DNA from: Galeopsis tetrahit | Lineage: Eukaryota > Streptophyta > Magnoliopsida > Lamiales > Lamiaceae | NCBI GenBank assembly: GCA_963675135.1 | Contig: OY776125.1 | Location: 40,144,513 to 40,208,512, forward strand | DNA: 64,000 bases | Direction of reading: 5' to 3' | Part shown: in pieces, positions 1 through 11,691 of the stretch | Layout: every line of letters begins with the position of its first letter | How positions within the stretch are numbered: position 1 is the first letter of the stretch | The notes under the pieces: model-generated | What the model was told of the DNA's origin: nothing | Databases searched by the model: none | Seen by the model: only the letters and a program-made list of their open reading frames with translations | Translations under genes and position numbers: made by a program

Positions 1-1235
1 GCCTCATTCTGTCCAGCCTAGAGCTTCGTATTTTGCCCGGGTAGAATCGACCTAGCCGGGTGGATTCCACCCGGGCAAGCCAATTTCACCTCTTGCTTCG
101 TATTTCGGCCGGGTGGCATGCCCGGGTAGAATCCACCCGGCCGGGTCACATGCTCCTCGGGGGTTTTTGGCCATTTTCTCCATTTTTGAGGGACCAACTT
201 GCAATTTTGGCATCCAAACCCTACCCCAACACTGTATAAGCCCTCATTCTTCAAATCAAACACACTCTCCCCCAATTCCTAAAATTCCACACATAGTAAC
301 ACACAATTGAAGGTGATTTGGCAAATTCTTCCTCATTTCTTCATCAACCAATGCAAGGAAGGCATCAATAGCTTGGAATTCTCATTCCCCATCACATTCT
401 AGACTAAGATTTCTCTTTCTTTTTATTTAGCTATTTCTTTGGATTTTGTTAATTTGATTATGCTAGTTATTGGCTGGAACACTTTTGGTTCTAGAGCCTT
501 GTAAGTACTTTTGATGAAGTTTATGAATTAATGTTTTGCTTATTTGGTGTTTGTGTGGCTTAATTCTATTTGGATGGTTGATTTTCATTGCAAAGCATGT
601 CATTAGTGTACAATGGTGATATGTTAATCTTAGTTAATTAAATTAGGTTGAGAAATCTATTTTCATTAATTGATTGCAAGCATTTGACCTAATTTTATTG
701 TGAGATTCAAAGATGATCAATGATTAGGAAGATGTCTGATGATCCTAGGAGCTTGATTGAGTTTTATTGTGCAATTTAGGTAGAGATACTTAGTTGTGTG
801 ATATTTTCTTTGGATTATTTGGATTGAAGAAACTTTTAATTCATTATTATGTGATCAATCTTATAGACAAAGCATGAACACCACTTGAGTAGATAGTTAA
901 TCATAGATAGATTCATTAGTATTGCATGTGCTTTAGAACCTACTTTCTCATACTTGAGTTTCCTTCGTTTTCCACCCCGTTTTCTTGAATTGCATGTTGT
1001 TTGATCGATTTTCCATTACTCTCTTAATTGTTTACTTGTGACAACCTTTGGTAGGCAATTTTAGGGTAATTAATTCATCATTTTCACTTAATCGATCGCG
1101 TTTATTTAGAATTCCGTCAACAAACTCCACTTTTACACTACACCTCCTCGTGGGATCGACCTCGTACTTATCAAGCTACGATAGACGCCGTATACTTGCG
1201 GTCGTGTATTTTAGTGTTGCATAATACGTGAATCA
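1..1235 (+). repeat. 5' LTR of the Athila-type element, left-truncated by the window
   Basis: Base 1 matches the interior of the 3' LTR at about 9063, and similarity then runs to the common end GTGAATCA at 1235. The missing part should be about 360 bp by comparison with the 1598-bp 3' LTR. The first 170 bases hold GC-rich CCCGGGTAGAATC / GGCCGGGT blocks, very unlike the AT-rich remainder. Short ORFs here on both strands are incidental. Confidence 0.93.
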
Positions 1236-1241
1236 AGTTTA

Positions 1242-1259
1242 TGGCGCCGTTGCCGGGGA
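1242..1259 (+). promoter_or_regulatory. Primer-binding site, tRNA-Asp type
   Basis: TGGCGCCGTTGCCGGGGA lies six bases after the LTR and is complementary over 18 bases to the 3' end of plant tRNA-Asp(GTC). It primes minus-strand DNA synthesis and is typical of Athila elements. Confidence 0.93.
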
Positions 1260-1407
1260 GGTTTTTGTAGTCCTAGAGTGATAGAATTTTAGTTTAGACA
1301 TTTTATTTGCTTTCCTTATTTGCAAAAATCAAAAAATATTTGTATGCTTTACTTTGATTCCACTTGTAATTCTCACTTTTTCTTGAACTTTTGTTTAGAC
1401 ATGGCCT

Positions 1408-2000
1408 ATGATCACCCGAGCTAGGAGAGATCGACAAGTGTTGCTACCCCCAGACCCGGAAATCGAAGCTCGTTGTCGAAGGAAAAACGCCGAAAGGAGA
1501 AGAATTGATTTGGAAGCCATGAATAGAAGAGAGAATCCAATAGTGGAGGAGGTTGAAGAAAAAGTTGAGCATCAAGGGCCGAATATAGAGGAAAGAGATA
1601 GGGCACCAAGGGTGAATGAGGAACATGGACTTCAAAGAGTTTTGAGGGATCACTTTTGACCCATCCCAAGGCCGTACGGAGGAGCGGGTAGGGAACCCGT
1701 TGACGCTCATAACTTTGAGCTCAAACCTGCGTTGATCATGATGGTCCAAAACAACCAATTCGGAGGGTTGTCGAAGGAGGATCTCAACCTCCATTTATCT
1801 CAATTCTTCGAGATAAGTGGGACGGTGAAGATAAACCGAGTCCCTCAAGACTACATTCGTCTTCAATTTTTCCCTTTCTCACTCCGTGATCGTGCAAAAC
1901 AATGGTACATGTCTCTTGATCTAAGGACAATAGAGAATTGGAATGATTTGGTGGATGCTTTCCTAATGAAGTATTTTCCCCCAAGCAAAACCATTCAAAT
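1408..2000 (+). pseudogene. gag, N-terminal part, broken
   Basis: The capsid precursor of the Athila element starts at the ATG at 1408; the ATG at 1401 opens a frame that closes after seven codons. The first 83 codons are basic and acidic and end in a TGA at 1657-1659. The same frame resumes at once with the family's FELKPALIM and VQNNQFGGL wording, so the TGA looks like a point mutation. From about 1732 the retrotransposon gag domain (PF03732-like) is clear, with FFPFSLRDRAKQWY and an FLMKYFPPSKT motif. Near 2000 the reading passes to another frame within a short G run, and gag continues there with EISSFRQDEDESLAEAWERF. Both breaks would prevent a full Gag from this copy. Confidence 0.88.
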
Positions 2001-5000
2001 ATGGGGGAAATATCTTCATTCCGACAAGATGAGGATGAATCATTGGCCGAGGCATGGGAGCGCTTCAAAGATCTTATAAGAAGTTGTCCTCAACACGGGT
2101 TTTCAAGGGATAAAATCATTTGTTATTTCTATAACGGGATGGATCACCGTACAAGAGGGATGGTAGATGCATCGGCCGGTGGAGGGTCTTTGTCGGGAAA
2201 GACGACGGATGAGGGTTATGTACTCTTGGAGGAGATAGCGAAGAACGGGAACCAATGGCCATCCGAGAGAAGGCAAACCCGGAAAGTTGCTTCCACTAGA
2301 GAATCGGAGGACTTTTCTACTCTATCCAACAAGATGGATAAATTGACTTCGTTGATGACGGCCAAGTCATTAGTGGGACCGAGTGATGAACAATATGAAG
2401 AGGCTCACTACATGAACAATCAATGGGATCGGAATTTTCGAGAAAGAGGTTGGAATGAGAGGCAAAACCGTGAAAATCCTCCTAACCCGAATCAATATCA
2501 CCCCGGTTTGAGGCAACACGAGAACTTTTCCTATACGAACCCAAGGAACGCCATCCAACCACCTCCCAATTTCAATGTGAGAGATGGTATGATCATTGAT
2601 CCCTCACCAAAGCCATCCTTAGAAGAGATGTTTGGGGCATTCATGGGAGAAACTAAGAGTTTTATGGGAGAAACAAAGAGCTACATGGCAAAGACATGGC
2701 AAAGGCTTGATGAACAAGGAGAGATGATCAAGGATGTGACTACTCACATGAAAGCCATGGAGAAACAAATGGGCCAACTCTCCAATATTGTTGGAAGTCA
2801 ACACACTCCGGGGAAATTTCCTTCAAACACGGAGCTAAACCCCAAGGAACAATGCAAGGCCATCAAATTAAGGAGTGGGACAAGTTATGAGGGGCCAAAG
2901 ATGCCACAAGAGGAGGAAATGGTAAGGGAACCCGAGGGTGTTGGCAAAGAAGGAGGTCAAGAGAAAGAAGCGCAAGATGAGATAGTGAGGGAAGAGGAAA
3001 AAGAAGGGGAGAAGAAGAGTGAGGAGGCAATCCCTCCTCAAGACAAAGGCAAAAGTGAAGTACCTCTTCCATACCCTCAAAGATTGAAGAAGAAAGGGTT
3101 GGACAAAAAATTTGCCAAGTTCGTGGAAATGTTCAAGAAGATTCATATTAACATTCCATTTGCCGAAGCACTTGAGCAAATGCCTCACTACTCCAAATTC
3201 CTAAAGGAAATAATGTCAAATAAGAGGAATATGGTGGAGTACGAAACGGTGCATTTGACCGAGGAGTGTAGCTCAATCATTCAAGCCAAGTTGCCTCAAA
3301 AACTTAGAGACCCCGGATCTTTCACCTTACCATGTGTCATCGAAGATGGAGGTACGTTTCGAGCCTTGTGTGATTTGGGAGCTAGTATAAATCTTATGCC
3401 TTTATCCATATTCAAATCTCTTGGTTTGGGGAAGCTTACACCAACCACGATGAGCCTTCAATTGGCGGATAGATCAATGACGTACCCTTTGGGTATAGTA
3501 GAAGATGTGTTGGTTAAAGTCAACAAATTCATTTTTCCGGTTGACTTTGTGGTGTTGGATATGGAGGAAGACAAATACATTCTACTAATCTTGGGAAGGC
3601 CATTATTGGCGACCGGTGGGGCTATCATAAATGTGAGGAAATGGGAGTTAGAGCTTCAAGTGAACAATGAAAAAGTCTTGTTCAACATCTACAAAGCCAT
3701 CAAGTTTAGAGATGATGAGGATGAGGTTTTTGAGTGCAACATGATCAATAGTGTTCAAACTTGTGTGGATATGCACATGGAGAAGAGAAACTCAAAAGAT
3801 CTACTTGACTTTTGCATAAGAAACTCTCTTACTTCACCTTCTCTTATTCCTTTTGATTTCAATTATGATGAACTTGATGATATAGAATTGTTTGAATACA
3901 TGTGTTCTCTTGATGTTTTGAAGGAACTTCCAATCAAGAAGGAGGAGAAATTCATGGAGATACGACGAGAAGCCAAGTTTGGGGGGGTTTTACTTGAAGA
4001 GTGTCAAAGATTTCCTAACAAAAATCTTGACACTTGGCCCTCATGTTTCTCGTTGGAGGCACTAAAGGAGGGAGCTAAGGAGGAACCGAAAGCTCAAGAG
4101 AAAGGGAGGAAGCTAGACTTGAAACCACTCCCGGATCACTTGAGATATGCATATCTCGAACAAGGTGACCTCTTTCCGGTTATTGTTTCTTCACACTTGC
4201 ATGAGATTGAGCTAGAAAAATTGCTTAGGGTGCTTAGAACTTATAAATCGGCTATTGGTTGGGATATTTCGGATTTAAAGGGTATACCGGCTCATATTTG
4301 CATGCATAAAATTAGACTATATGAGTCTATTAAGCCTAAAGCCCAAGGTCAAAGAAGATTGAATCCAATCATGCAAGAGGTAGTGAGAAAAGAGGTGTTG
4401 AAGTGGTTAGATAATGACATAAATTTTCCCATAAGTGATAGTGAGTGGGTGAGTCCAACACAAGTGGTACCTAAGAAGAGGGGCATGAATATTGTTACAA
4501 CCGAAACCTTAGAGGAAATTGCTACTAGGACCATTGTGGGGTGGAGAGTATGCATTGATTATCGTGTGTTGAATAATGCCACTAGGAAATATCACTTCCA
4601 TTTGCCTTTTATTAATCAAATGTTGGATAGGATGGCGGGATACGAGTATTATTTCTTTCTTGATGGTTACTCGGGATACAATCAAATTTTGATTGATCCC
4701 AAGGACCAAGAGAAATCAACTTTTACTTGCCCTTATGGTACTTTTGCTTTTAGGAGAATGCCATTTGGATTGTGTAATGCTCCCGCCATTTTTCAACGAT
4801 GTATGATGGCTATATTTCATGGCATGATTGAAAACATAATGGAGGTGTTTATGGATGATTTTTCCGTATTTGGTTATTGTTTTGATACATGTCTACGTAA
4901 CCTCTCTTGTGTTTTGCAAAGATGCATATATACTAACTTGGTGCTAAATTGGGAGAAGTGCCACTTTATGGTGAAGGAAGGAATTGTGCTTGGGCACAAG

Positions 5001-6308
5001 GTTTCGGCTAACGGACTTGAGGTGGATAGAGCAAAGATTGTGGCAATCGAGAAGTTACCTCCACCAACCAATGAGAAGGCGGTGAGAAGTTTCCTTGGGC
5101 ATGCCGGATTTTATAGAAGATTCATCAAAGATTTTTCAAAGATAGCCAAGCCCATGTGTTCATTGTTGGAGAAAGGGGCCACTTTCATCTTTAGTGAGGA
5201 GTGTGTGAAGTCATTTGAGATATTGAAGGAGGCTTTGATCAAAGCTCCCGTGTTGGTGACACCCGATTGGAGTCAACAGTTTGAGATCATGTGTGATGCT
5301 AGTGATTATGCCATTGGAGTAGCTTTGGGTCAAAAGAGAGACAAGTTCTTTCGTGTGATCTACTATGCAAGCAAGACCTTGAATCCGGCTCAAAAGAATT
5401 ACACCACAACGGAGAAGGAGATGCTAGGCGTGATCTATAGCTTTGACAAGTTTAGAGCCTATTTGGTGGGAGCTAAGACAATAGTGTACACGGATCACAC
5501 GGCCCTTAAGTACTTGATTGAGAATAAAGAGGCTAAACCGAGGTTGATACGATGGGTGCTCCTTTTGCAAGAGTTTGATGTGGAGATTAGAGAGAGAAAA
5601 TGGTGTGAGAATGTGGTGGCGGATCATCTCTCAAGACTTGAGAATGTGGAGGAAAAAGATATCCAAGTCCCTATCAAGGAGTGGTTTCCCAATGAACAAA
5701 TTCTTGCTATCAAAGAAGCATGTCCATGGTTTACCGACTTTGTGAATTACATAGCCACCGAAACACATCCACCAAATCTCTCATTCCATAAAAAGAAGAA
5801 GTTTTACCATGATGTCAAGTTCTATGTTTGGGAGGATCCATTCCTCTATAGATGGTGTTCGGACATGATTATGAGGAGGTGCTTAGCGGAAGATGAGTGG
5901 GAGAAAGTTATTGAGGAGTGTCATTCATCTCCTTACGGAGTGCATTTTGGAGCAAATCGGACAGCCCACAAAGTTCTTCAAAGTGGTTTCTATTGGCCAT
6001 CCATCTTTAGAGATTGTGAAGTTTTTGTGAAGAAGTGTGATAAGTGCCAAAGGATGGGAAATATCTCAAAAAGGCATGAGATGCCTATGAAAATTGTGAT
6101 TGAAGTGGAGCTCTTTGATGTGTGGAGAATAGACTTTATGGGCCCCTTTCCAACTTCTCATGGATTTTCCTACATCCTTTTGGCCATTGATTATGTTTCT
6201 AGATGGATTGAGGCCATTCCAACCACTACAAATGATGCCAAGGCAGTCCTCAACTTTTTGAGGAAGAACATTTTCACTCGTTTTGGCTCCAAGAGCACTA
6301 GTGAGTGA
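2001..6308 (+). pseudogene. gag C-terminus plus pol: protease, RT, RNase H, integrase N-half
   Basis: This 1435-codon frame holds the end of gag (about 1-430), an aspartic protease with DLGAS near 457, reverse transcriptase with FLDGYSGY near 886 and the FMDD active site near 950, RNase H with CDASDYAIG near 1099, and the integrase zinc region from HSSPYG (about 1308) to CDKCQR (about 1346). The first integrase core aspartate follows in WRIDFMGPF near 1375. The frame ends by an indel near 6285, after which the integrase continues in another frame. It is not a clean CDS, because the ATG at 2001 is inside gag and the integrase core is cut. Acidic and basic repeats near 300-350 are a variable gag linker. 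The order PR-RT-RH-INT is that of Ty3/gypsy. Confidence 0.93.
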
Positions 6309-7005
6309 TGGTGGTTCACACTTTTGTAACCGATGGTTAGATCAACTCTTAGCAAAATATGGAGTGAAGCATAGAGTGAAAACACCTTATCACCCTCAAG
6401 CTAATGGACAAACGGAGCTTGCTAATCGAGAAGTGAAACAAATCTTGGAGAAAACCGTTGGGATAAAGAGGAAGGATTGGGCCATCAAGTTAGATGATGC
6501 TCTTTGGGCATATCGAACCGCCTACAAGACACCTTTGGGCACATCTCCTTATCAACTTGTGTATGGCAAGTCTTGCCATCTACCTGTGGAAGTGGAGTTT
6601 AGAGCTCGTTGGACTATTAATGAGTTGAATCTTGATCTTAAGGCATCCGGAGAAAGAAGGAAGATGATGCTCAATGAGCTTGATGAGTTTAGGAATGTAG
6701 CTTTTGAGAACTCCAAGATTCACAAAGAAAGGGCCAAGAAATTTCATGATACGATGATTGAGAGAAGGGAGTTCCAAGTTGGAGAACAAGTCCTATTGTT
6801 CAACTCAAGGTTGAGGCTATTTCCGGGCAAGTTGAAGTCAAAGTGGTCGGGACCCTTTGTGATTAAGAATGTGACGCCCATGGGAAATGTGGAACTTATT
6901 GGTAAAGATGGAGCAACCTTTGTGGTGAATGGTTAAAGAGTGAAACACTATTTTGGAAATGAGCAACTTCGAATGGTGGAGTCGCTTCGCTTGGATGAGG
7001 CTTGA
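6286..7005 (+). pseudogene. Integrase catalytic C-half and pol terminus, frame-shifted
   Basis: This continues the integrase of the preceding frame. It begins with the second catalytic aspartate in LVSDGGSHF and reaches the glutamate in GQTELANREVKQIL, completing the D,D-E set across the break. The GSPYQLVYGK-like region (here GTSPYQLVYGKSCHLP) and a small basic C-terminal domain with VLLFNSRLRLFPGKL follow. The frame meets a TAA at 6934-6936, then stays open for 22 more codons of typical pol ending before TGA at 7003-7005, so the TAA looks like a point nonsense mutation. Confidence 0.9.
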
Positions 7006-8690
7006 AAGTGGAAAGAAACCGTCCGGCATAGGACGTTAAAAATAGCGCTTCTTGGGAGGCAACCCAAGGTTTTATTGCTTTCATGTTTTTATTGCTTTGA
7101 TAGTTTTGATACCTTAGTTTATTTTGTAGGTGAGGATGAGAAGCATTTTGGACATTCTAGCTTGAAGAATGAAGAAGGAAGTAAAACCAATTTTGGAGAG
7201 GGGAAGCAAGTGTTGCAATGATGATCTTTGAAGAGCATTGGATGTGCAAGGAGGGAGGTAACAACTTGTAGCCCCAAACTTAGAATTTTTACATAGTAAA
7301 ATTCTAAGTTTGGGGGAGTTATTTTTTTTTTCTACTAGTTGTTACTCTTGCACCGGTTCGTCATTCTACTTGTGTTACATTTTGCACCGGCGCACACTTT
7401 GCTTTCATATGCTTATTGTTGTTAAGTTGGTTTTGATCACGTGTTGGGTAGTGGACCTATGGTGAAATGTGAGCATGAATAATCATTGGAATCCATGGTT
7501 GAGTAGTTGTGGTGATGTCTATTTGCTTTGAATGTATGCATGACTGGTGATGGAGAATAGTATCATGTTGTGTTCATATTTGTGATCTTTGATGACACGA
7601 ATGCATGATGTGTTGATTGGGAACATTTGATGATTGTGAGGTCCTATTGAATAAACCGGTGAGAATTGAGCCCTAAATCGAACACATAATCCGATTTAGT
7701 TCATTTGAGAGTGAATTAGGTTATTGCTAGTGATCCTAGAACTTGCCCAAGTTCTTGTTGAAAGCATGATTATGTGAAATTTTGTGATATGATATAGGTC
7801 ATCTTATTCTAAAGAGTCAATTTGCCAAAATTTCCTAAAAACCAAAGTAATCTTCCGTAGTTAGCCCCTTTGAGCTTAATTCCTCATTTTCTTGGCAAAC
7901 TACAATGTTAACCACTTAACCTTTTTGAGCCTTTGATACCTACATCTAGTGGGGGATAAAAGACAAAGTGGATAAACATGTGCTTGAAAATCTTTGGTGA
8001 AAGGAGAATTTGGAAAAATTGAAAGAAAAAAAGTTGAAAAAGATGAAAAGAAAATCAATGGAAAATAAAAGAGGGACAAAGAGCCCCAAAAGCTTGAAAA
8101 GAAAAGAAAAAATGGTTCAAAAAGATGAGGTGATGAATGCTTGAAAAAGAAAAGAAAAGGAAAAGTGAGGATGGAGTTTGTAAATTTTGAAAGTGAAAGC
8201 ACAAATTGTAAAACAACAAGCTTTGTCCTCCACTAGAAGAGTCACAATTCCCAAATTCATCCTACCTTGTCCAAAGAGCCAATGTTACATCCTTGATTAA
8301 GTCCTATTGATCACAATTTTGAACACTTGAATGGTGTAGAAAGTAGAATGTGGGCAATCTTATGGTGATTGCATAGCATAACTTGATTGTTGAGTGCATC
8401 AATATCCTCAATCTGTTTGTGTGTTTGAGAGAAACATTTTATCATGTGAGTAGAGGACTTAAGCATTTGGATTATGTTTCCCATTCACAATGTGTTGTGT
8501 GCTTGTGCATTCTTTGATCCATGAGTGTGAATTGCAATAATGAGCCTATGATCTTCATTGAGAAAGCACTTTGAGAAAGAGATATCACTACATCTTACTT
8601 TACATGTGTGATTTGCATTGAATATTCCATTGTGATCATTCCACCCTCATTGCTTTAATTGTTTAGTTGTTTGAGGACAAACAACATTTT
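7006..8690 (+). other. Athila 3' non-coding tail, no envelope-like ORF
   Basis: About 1.7 kb between pol and the polypurine tract. It holds a conserved hairpin motif (7051-7068), a polypurine-like box (AAGTTTGGGGGAG, about 7304-7316) preceded by an imperfect inverted repeat of the AAATTCTAAGTTT type, and an A/G-rich block (about 7975-8200). No reading frame on the plus strand looks like a protein. The minus-strand ORF at 7900-8202 is an artefact of the purine-rich block. Some Athila elements carry an env-like gene in this place; none can be recognised here. Confidence 0.8.
7049..7070 (+). promoter_or_regulatory. Conserved retrotransposon hairpin motif after pol
   Basis: CTTGGG (7051-7056), loop AGGCAA, CCCAAG (7063-7068) form a perfect 6-bp stem directly after pol. 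From memory, a very similar TTGGGAGGCAACCCAA box recurs just after pol in many plant Athila/Tat elements. Its role is not known to me; an RNA structural role is inference. Confidence 0.7.
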
Positions 8691-8705
8691 AAGTTTCGGG
8701 GGGTT
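8690..8705 (+). promoter_or_regulatory. Polypurine tract of the Athila element
   Basis: AAGTTTCGGGGGG directly precedes the 3' LTR start TGATTC. It serves as the plus-strand primer. It is interrupted by pyrimidines, and a similar box occurs 1.4 kb upstream at about 7304-7316. Confidence 0.8.
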
Positions 8706-10303
8706 TGATTCGAGTGGAATTTACACACTTTAGAGGCACATGTGAAGCGTATTTTGATGTGGATTTCATTGAATTATGGTTTGAATATGATGATTTGAGC
8801 CAAAATGAAGGAAATGTTGTGTTTTGTCGACTTTGTAGGAAAAATGAAAGATTTTGGGAGCAAAACACCTACTACAATTCACTGGACCAAAGAGAGGAGT
8901 GCACCATTGGATCCAGCTCGAAAAACGGAGTGGAATAAAAAAAGAATCGAGTCAATCGGAGGTCGGAAGCTCGAGATATGAAGAGACGAAGAGCTTCGTA
9001 TTTTGCCCGGGTAGAATCAACCTGGCCAGGTAAAATCAAGCTAGCCAGGTAAAATCAACCTAGCCTCATTCTGTCCAGCCTAGAGCTTCGTATTTTGCCC
9101 GGGTAGAATCGACCCGGCCGGGTAGATTCCACCCGGGCAAGCCAATTTCACCTCTTGCTTCGTATTTCGGCCGGGTGGCATGCCCGGGTAGAATCCACCC
9201 GGCCGGGTCACATGCTCCTCGGGGGTTTTTGGCCATTTTCTCCATTTTTGAGGGACCAACTTGCAATTTTGGCATCCAAACCCTACCCCAACACTAAATA
9301 AGCCCTCATTCTTCAAATCAAACACACTCTCCCCTAATTCCTAAAATTCCACACATAGTAACACATAATTGAAGGTGATTTGGCAAATTCTTCCTCATTT
9401 CTTCATCAATCAATGCAAGGAAGGCATCAATAGCTTGGAATTCTCATTCCCCATCACATTCTAGACTAAGATTTCTCTTTCTCTTTCTTTTTATTTAGCT
9501 ATTTCTTTGGATTTTGTTAATTTGATTATACTAGTTATTGGCTAGAACACTTTTGGTTCTAGAGCCTTGTAAATACTTTTGATGAAGTTTATGAATTAAT
9601 TTTTTGCTTATTTGGTGTTTGTGTGGCTTAATTCTATTTGGATGCTTGATTTTCATTGCAAAGCATGTCATTAGTGTACAATGGTGATATGTTAATCTTA
9701 GTTAATTAAATTAGGTTGAGAAATCTATTTTGATTAATTGATTGCAAGCATTTGACCTAATTTTATTGTGAGATTGAAAGATGATCAATGATTAGGAAGA
9801 TGTGTGATGATCCTAGGAGCTTGATTGGGTTTTATTGTGCAATTTAGGTAGAGATACTAAGTTGTGTGATATTTCCTTTGGATTATTTGGATTGAAGAAA
9901 CTTTTAATTCATTATTATGTGATCAATCTTATAGACAAAGCATGAACACCACTTGAGTAGATAGTTAATCATAGATGGATTCATTAGTATTGCATGTGCT
10001 TTATAACCTACTTTCTCATACTTGAGTTTCCTTCGTTTTCCACCTCGTTTTCTGGAATTGCATGTTGTTTGATCGATTTTCCATTACTCTCTTAATTGTT
10101 TACTTGTGACAACCTTTGGTAGGCAATTTTAGGGTAATTAATTCACCATTTTCACTTAATCGATCGCGTCTATTTAGAATTCCGTCAACAAACACCACTT
10201 TTACACTACACCTCCTCGTGGGATCGACCTCGTACTTATCACGCTACGATAGACACCGTATACTTGCGGTCGTGTATTTTAGTGTTGCATAATACGTGAA
10301 TCA
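8706..10303 (+). repeat. 3' LTR of the Athila-type element (1598 bp)
   Basis: The LTR runs from TGATTC, directly after the polypurine tract, to GAATCA at 10303, so the ends are a perfect 6-bp inverted repeat of TG..CA type. From 9063 on it matches the 5' LTR. Between 8990 and 9240 there are imprecise tandem blocks of GAGCTTCGTATTTTGCCCGG and GGCCGGGT type. A small ORF at 8705-8938 starts in the LTR edge and has no recognisable product. Confidence 0.92.
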
Positions 10304-10669
10304 ATATCCAGATCTGTTAGGTTCACAGAATCCTGCACTTTCAGCTTTCTTTTTCCCTTGTCGTCATGACGAGGCTGACGACACTCACTGGATCGATGAT
10401 TGGGCTTTCCACATTTGTAGCATTTTCCAGTAAATTTCTGCTGCTTAGGGGCAGGACCCTTCTCATTCAAAAATTTTGTTGTGTTGACAGAAAACTCATT
10501 GGGGCGTTTTCTTTGATGGACCCTCTTGCTCCATCAAGTTTGTCTTAGCTTCAATCGGGACAGTAAGTCCCTTCCCTTCTCTTCTTCGATTGTCCTCCTC
10601 AATTCTGAGACGAACGATCAGATCCTCCAAGCTCATTTGCTTTCGCTTGTGCTTGAGGTACGATTTGAA

Positions 10670-11393
10670 CAGTGGCGGACGCAGCTGGGTACAAGGGGGT
10701 ACAACTGTACCCCCAAAGGAAAAATTCCTGTAATATACTAGAGCATGTAGTTCGTGTATATCTCATGGAGTTCTCATTCTATGAAATTATTGGGCCCATC
10801 TAATTGGGCTTATTAATTCTCAACCTTGAAATTGGTATTTGGTGTCTATTTATTAGACCTTTCCCTTTTATTTTTTATTTTATATACCAGTACCATTTAT
10901 TTAAATATTACTTCCTTCTATTTTATAATTCTCATTTAAAAAAATATATATATTATCCATAAATAAATTCCACAATACTCAATTATACTATCCAACATAT
11001 CTATTTTATATATAAATCAATTCATAATTAAAATTTGTGCTGAACAAAGAGGGTACGCATATTTTTTTTATAAGACTTCTTGTGTGCGTCCAATATAATT
11101 TAAGTATATTTGTACTCGTCTATTTATCTACTCATTTTCTTTTTTAAACTATTAACACCATGAATTTCGACCTTCTCACAATGTCTTATAATAACGTGTC
11201 TTTTATTTAATTTCACATCTATGTTTGTATATGAAGTTAGTTGAGTCTGTACTCCTTTTCGGATAACCAAATTTTTTGCAATTTCAACGGAGAAGTCATT
11301 GATGTACACATATGGATTAGACTTTAAACATTAAATAATATTTTACAAATTATTTATCGTACCCCCAAATTTAAATTTCTGGGTCCGCCACTG
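10670..11393. mobile_element. Non-autonomous hAT-type element with perfect 8-bp TSD
   Basis: The ends are CAGTGGCGGAC (10670-10680) and its inverse GTCCGCCACTG (11383-11393), and similarity extends to CAG beyond. The flanks are identical 8-bp duplications GATTTGAA (10662-10669 and 11394-11401). An 8-bp TSD with CAGTGGCGGA-like ends is typical of plant hAT derivatives. The 724-bp interior is AT-rich, with inward GTACCCCC boxes next to both ends and no transposase. It splits the copia gag reading frame, so it arrived after that element. Confidence 0.93.
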
Positions 11394-11691
11394 GATTTGA
11401 AGTCCTTCCAAGAAGGAGGCAGTTTTTCTACCACGCTTGCCACCGTGAAGGCTTCTGGTAGAGCCATGTCTTCAGCAACAATCTTGTGGAATAGTATTTG
11501 TAGTTTCTGAACCTGCTCCACAACTGACTTGCTGTCCTCGATCTTGAAGTCGTATAGTTGAGCCACTGCGTACTTCTTGAGTCCTGCACCCTTAGATTTA
11601 TACTTCTTGTCCAAGGACTCCCACAGTTCTTTGAATGACTTAATGTCACAGTAGACATTATATAGGGCGTCAGACAATCCTTTCTTACTTC

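Larger units (their letters stand above)
1..10303 (+). mobile_element. Ty3/gypsy LTR retrotransposon, Athila lineage (5' end cut by window)
   Basis: Two long direct repeats (1-1235 and 8706-10303) flank a primer site, a broken gag, a protease-RT-RNase H-integrase frame and a long non-coding tail. The tRNA-Asp primer site, the gag wording, the HSSPYG integrase zinc region and the pol order PR-RT-RH-INT place it in the Athila/Tat group, with Athila favoured by the primer site. No envelope-like ORF is present between pol and the 3' LTR. It is defective: one stop and one frameshift in gag, one indel in integrase, and a stop near the pol end. The LTRs look roughly 98% alike by eye, so the insertion is fairly recent. 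The target duplication cannot be checked because the 5' edge lies outside; the 3' edge lies in an older copia gag. Confidence 0.92.

Noticed and set aside
18..310. ORFs on both strands at the window start and again at 9066-9325
   Set aside because: They lie in the GC-rich part of both LTRs; frames exist only because of CCCGGG-rich composition.
2370..6790. Many minus-strand ORFs of 60-106 codons across the Athila pol region
   Set aside because: Shadows of the real plus-strand gag-pol; no motifs of their own.
7900..8202. 100-codon minus-strand ORF
   Set aside because: Complement of an A/G-rich tract in the Athila 3' tail; phenylalanine and serine runs only.
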